Source: Pseudomonadota bacterium
Lineage (GTDB): Bacteria; Pseudomonadota; Alphaproteobacteria; Rhodobacterales; Rhodobacteraceae
DNA: 7,461 bases
Reading direction: 5' to 3'
Assembly: GCA_027592105.1 (NCBI GenBank)
Contig: JAQCLA010000125.1
Location: 1 to 7,461 of the forward strand
In this document: piece after piece, positions 5,569 through 7,461 of the stretch
How the letters are laid out: every line of letters begins with the position of its first letter
How positions within the stretch are numbered: the stretch's first letter is position 1
Position numbers and translations under genes: made by a program
The notes under the pieces: model-generated
The model's input: only the letters and a program-made list of their open reading frames with translations
Databases searched by the model: none
Told to the model about the DNA's origin: nothing

Positions 5569-6915
5569 ATGCGCAAAGACCTGATCGCCGCATGCATTGC
5601 GACCGTCACGCTGGGATTGCCCGCGATGGCACTGCCGCCGCTGCAATCGCCGCGGCCTGAATTGCGCCCAAGCGCCAATCTGACGGTTGTGACGGCCTCG
5701 AGCCAAGGTTCACCCTTGGCGGTCAGCCGTTCGTTGCGGCCCTTGCTGCGTAGCGCCCCGCAACCGATCGTGATCGACACGCAGGTCGCCGTGGCGCGGG
5801 CGGATTTCGCCCAGTGGCAAGCCGATTTCCGCAATCGCGCCTTGGCGCAGGGAATCCGCAACGCGATATTCGACAGCGCCTTTGCCGGGGTCGTGGTCAA
5901 TCCAAGGGTGATCACCCGCGACAGCAATCAGGCCGAGTTTTCGCGCACTTTGTGGGAGTATCTCGACGGTGCGGTATCGGAGGTGCGCATCGCCAACGGG
6001 CGCGCGGCACTGGCCCGACATGCCGACACGCTCGCCCGGATCGAACGCCGCTATGGCGTCGAGGCCGAAGTGGTGCTGGCGGTTTGGGGGCTCGAATCAG
6101 CCTATGGCGCGATGCGCGGCAACAGCGACATCATCACCGCAATGGCGACGCTGGCCCATGAAGGGCGGCGGCGCGATTTCTTCGAGGCCGAGTTGATCGC
6201 AGCCATGCGCATCTTACAGGCAGGCGATGTGGCCCCCCGGCAGATGACAGGTTCATGGGCGGGCGCGATGGGGCATACGCAGTTCATGCCCACGTCGTAT
6301 CTGGCGTATGCCGTCGATTTCAACGGCGATGGGCGGCGCGATATCTGGTCGGATGATCCCACCGATGCGCTGGCCTCGACCGCCAATTACCTACGCCATC
6401 ACGGCTGGACGACGGGCCAACCTTGGGGGGTGGAGGTCGTCTTGCCGCAAGGCTTCGACTACAGCCTGACAGGCGAAGGGACCAAGCGCGGCGCGGGGTT
6501 TTGGCGGCGTCAGGGCGTGCGGCTGACCAATGGCGCGCAGGTGCCCGATCACGGGCAAGCCGCAATCTTGCTGCCCGCCGGGCATCGCGGCGTGGCGCTG
6601 ATGATCTTCAACAATTTCCGTGTGATCGAACGCTACAACCCCGCCGATGCCTATGTGATCGGGATCGGCCATCTGGCTGACCGGATCGCAGGGGCCGGGC
6701 CATTCCGCGCAACATGGCCACGCGGCGAACGCGGCCTGAGCCGGGCCGAACGCGAAGAGCTTCAGCGCCGGCTTGCCGCGCGCGGCATGCACAGCGGAAC
6801 GGTCGATGGAATCATCGGACCGCAAACCGCCGACTCCGTCCGCCGCTTTCAGGCGTCGGTCGGCCTTGTGCCAGATGGTTTCGCCTCGCTTGGCGTGTTG
6901 GAGCGATTACGCTAG
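5569..6915 (+). CDS. MltB-type lytic murein transglycosylase with C-terminal peptidoglycan-binding domain
   Basis: A 448-residue exported enzyme expected to cleave the MurNAc-GlcNAc bond of peptidoglycan in the periplasm, leaving 1,6-anhydro-MurNAc ends (GH103/SLT_2 family). Residues 1-21 form a signal peptide with likely cleavage after AMA (19-21), followed by a Pro-rich linker to about 75. The catalytic domain (about 76-383) has VWGLESAYG (172-180), in which Glu176 aligns with the catalytic acid of MltB, then GSWAGAMGHTQFMPTSY (228-244) and DFNGDGRRDIW (250-260). Residues 389-446 match a PG_binding_1 domain (TVDGIIGPQTADSVRRFQ, 411-428). That extra domain explains why the protein is longer than E. 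coli MltB. No credible lipobox is present, so a soluble periplasmic enzyme is more likely than a lipoprotein. The gene follows rnr by 136 bp and converges with dapD. Family assignment is firm; calling it mltB itself would overstate orthology. Confidence 0.94.
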   Translation: MRKDLIAACIATVTLGLPAMALPPLQSPRPELRPSANLTVVTASSQGSPLAVSRSLRPLLRSAPQPIVIDTQVAVARADFAQWQADFRNRALAQGIRNAIFDSAFAGVVVNPRVITRDSNQAEFSRTLWEYLDGAVSEVRIANGRAALARHADTLARIERRYGVEAEVVLAVWGLESAYGAMRGNSDIITAMATLAHEGRRRDFFEAELIAAMRILQAGDVAPRQMTGSWAGAMGHTQFMPTSYLAYAVDFNGDGRRDIWSDDPTDALASTANYLRHHGWTTGQPWGVEVVLPQGFDYSLTGEGTKRGAGFWRRQGVRLTNGAQVPDHGQAAILLPAGHRGVALMIFNNFRVIERYNPADAYVIGIGHLADRIAGAGPFRATWPRGERGLSRAEREELQRRLAARGMHSGTVDGIIGPQTADSVRRFQASVGLVPDGFASLGVLERLR

Positions 6916-6921
6916 GGCGGA

Positions 6922-6945
6922 TGGTGCGCCTGTCATGGCGCGCCA
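6922..6945 (+). terminator. GC-rich hairpin between the convergent transglycosylase and dapD genes
   Basis: TGGTGCGCC (6922-6930) can pair with GGCGCGCCA (6937-6945), a 9-bp stem with one G-U wobble and a 6-nt loop, 6 bp after the transglycosylase stop. On the minus strand the wobble becomes an A-C mismatch, so the stem is better for plus-strand RNA. There is no T-run on either side, so it is at most a weak or factor-assisted terminator. Its place in a 39-bp gap between convergent genes supports the call. Confidence 0.4.
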
Positions 6946-6954
6946 CCCCTGTGA

Positions 6955-7461
6955 TCAATCGCGCAGCAACTCGTTGATCGAGGTCTTGGAGCGGGTCTTT
7001 TCGTCCACCCGCTTCACGATCACCGCGCAATAAAGGTTCACGCCGTTCTTGGACGGCATCGAGCCTGCCACCACGACCGATCCGGCAGGTACTTCGCCAT
7101 ACATGACCTCGCCGGTCTCGCGATCGACGATCTTGGTCGATTGGCCGATGAACACGCCCATGCCCAGAACCGACCCCTCGCGCACGATGCAGCCTTCGAC
7201 CACCTCGGAGCGCGCGCCGATGAAACAATTATCCTCGATGATCGTAGGGCCAGCCTGCATCGGCTCCAGCACGCCGCCGATGCCGACACCGCCCGACAAA
7301 TGCACATTCTTGCCGATCTGCGCGCAGGAACCCACGGTCGCCCATGTATCGACCATGGTGCCGCTGTCGACATAAGCGCCGAGGTTCACGAAGGACGGCA
7401 TCAATACCACCCCCGGCGCGATATAGGCCGAGCGGCGCACGACACAGTTGGGAACAGCGCG
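6955..7461 (-). CDS. dapD: Tetrahydrodipicolinate N-succinyltransferase, C-terminal part (5' end outside window)
   Basis: DapD uses succinyl-CoA to succinylate 2,3,4,5-tetrahydropyridine-2,6-dicarboxylate in the cytoplasm. This is the committed step of the succinylase branch leading to meso-diaminopimelate and lysine. The window holds the last 168 codons of a protein that is usually about 275 residues long. The visible part is the left-handed beta-helix of hexapeptide repeats (IAPGVVLMPSFVNLGAYVDS, then VGSCAQIGKNVHLSGGVGIGG, GPTIIEDNCFIGARSEVVEG and SVLGMGVFIGQSTKI) plus the C-terminal cap ending INELLRD. The GTG at 7438-7440 is not the start: the frame continues to the window edge and reads RAVPNCV, also conserved DapD sequence. 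The stop is TGA at 6955-6957. The N-terminal domain cannot be assessed. The gene converges with the transglycosylase gene. Confidence 0.97.
   Translation of the reverse strand, partial: RAVPNCVVRRSAYIAPGVVLMPSFVNLGAYVDSGTMVDTWATVGSCAQIGKNVHLSGGVGIGGVLEPMQAGPTIIEDNCFIGARSEVVEGCIVREGSVLGMGVFIGQSTKIVDRETGEVMYGEVPAGSVVVAGSMPSKNGVNLYCAVIVKRVDEKTRSKTSINELLRD

Noticed and set aside
5584..5595. Possible lipobox (Ile-Ala-Ala-Cys9) in the transglycosylase
   Set aside because: Cys9 is far too close to the N-terminus, with only four residues of hydrophobic stretch before it; the AMA site at 19-21 fits signal peptidase I better.
5466..5660. Small open frame across the rnr-transglycosylase gap
   Set aside because: It overlaps the transglycosylase signal peptide in another frame, has a GTG start without a clear ribosome binding site, and has Arg/Gln/His-rich composition.
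7438..7440. GTG as a start for a short dapD
   Set aside because: The frame stays open to the window edge and the extra residues (RAVPNCV) are also DapD sequence, so the GTG is internal.
1..7461. CRISPR arrays, insertion sequences, tRNA/rRNA genes, direct repeats or a novel gene cluster
   Set aside because: No repeat-spacer pattern, transposase motif, terminal inverted repeats or RNA gene signature was seen. All but one of the seven genes belong to familiar core families.

Overview
The window is a compact, GC-rich stretch of bacterial chromosome with strong G/C bias at third codon positions. Protein sequence similarity points to an alphaproteobacterium, most likely of the Rhodobacterales/Rhodobacteraceae. 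The ZapE, FolC, AccD, RNase R and DapD sequences all read like that group. This assignment rests on recalled family sequences, not on a database search. I see no mobile element, CRISPR array, tRNA or rRNA, and the genes look like ordinary conserved core genes.

Layout, left to right. The 3' end of a ZapE/AFG1-type ATPase gene (2-289, +) enters from the left. It converges with, and overlaps by 8 bp, a small gene for an exported protein of unknown function (282-803, -). That gene is the last of a minus-strand run: accD (2121-3047) -> folC (850-2124) -> the exported protein. accD and folC share a 4-bp GTGA stop/start overlap; 46 bp containing a small hairpin separate folC from the exported protein. 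A 120-bp divergent intergenic region (3048-3167) separates accD from rnr (3168-5432, +), which encodes RNase R. After a 136-bp gap with a plausible promoter comes a lytic murein transglycosylase of the MltB type with a C-terminal peptidoglycan-binding domain (5569-6915, +). It converges, over 39 bp holding a GC-rich hairpin, with the 3' part of dapD (6955-7461, -), which runs off the right edge.

Function. accD supplies the carboxyltransferase beta subunit for malonyl-CoA, and folC makes dihydrofolate and polyglutamylated folates. rnr handles structured RNA decay. The MltB-like enzyme cleaves peptidoglycan glycan strands, and dapD works in the lysine/meso-diaminopimelate pathway that feeds the same peptidoglycan. 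ZapE belongs to a family linked to cell division. The set is housekeeping; I found no evidence of an undescribed multi-gene system. The least understood item is the exported four-cysteine protein at the end of the accD-folC run. The most checkable regulatory signals are the divergent accD/rnr region and the hairpin that covers the likely ribosome binding site of the exported-protein gene.
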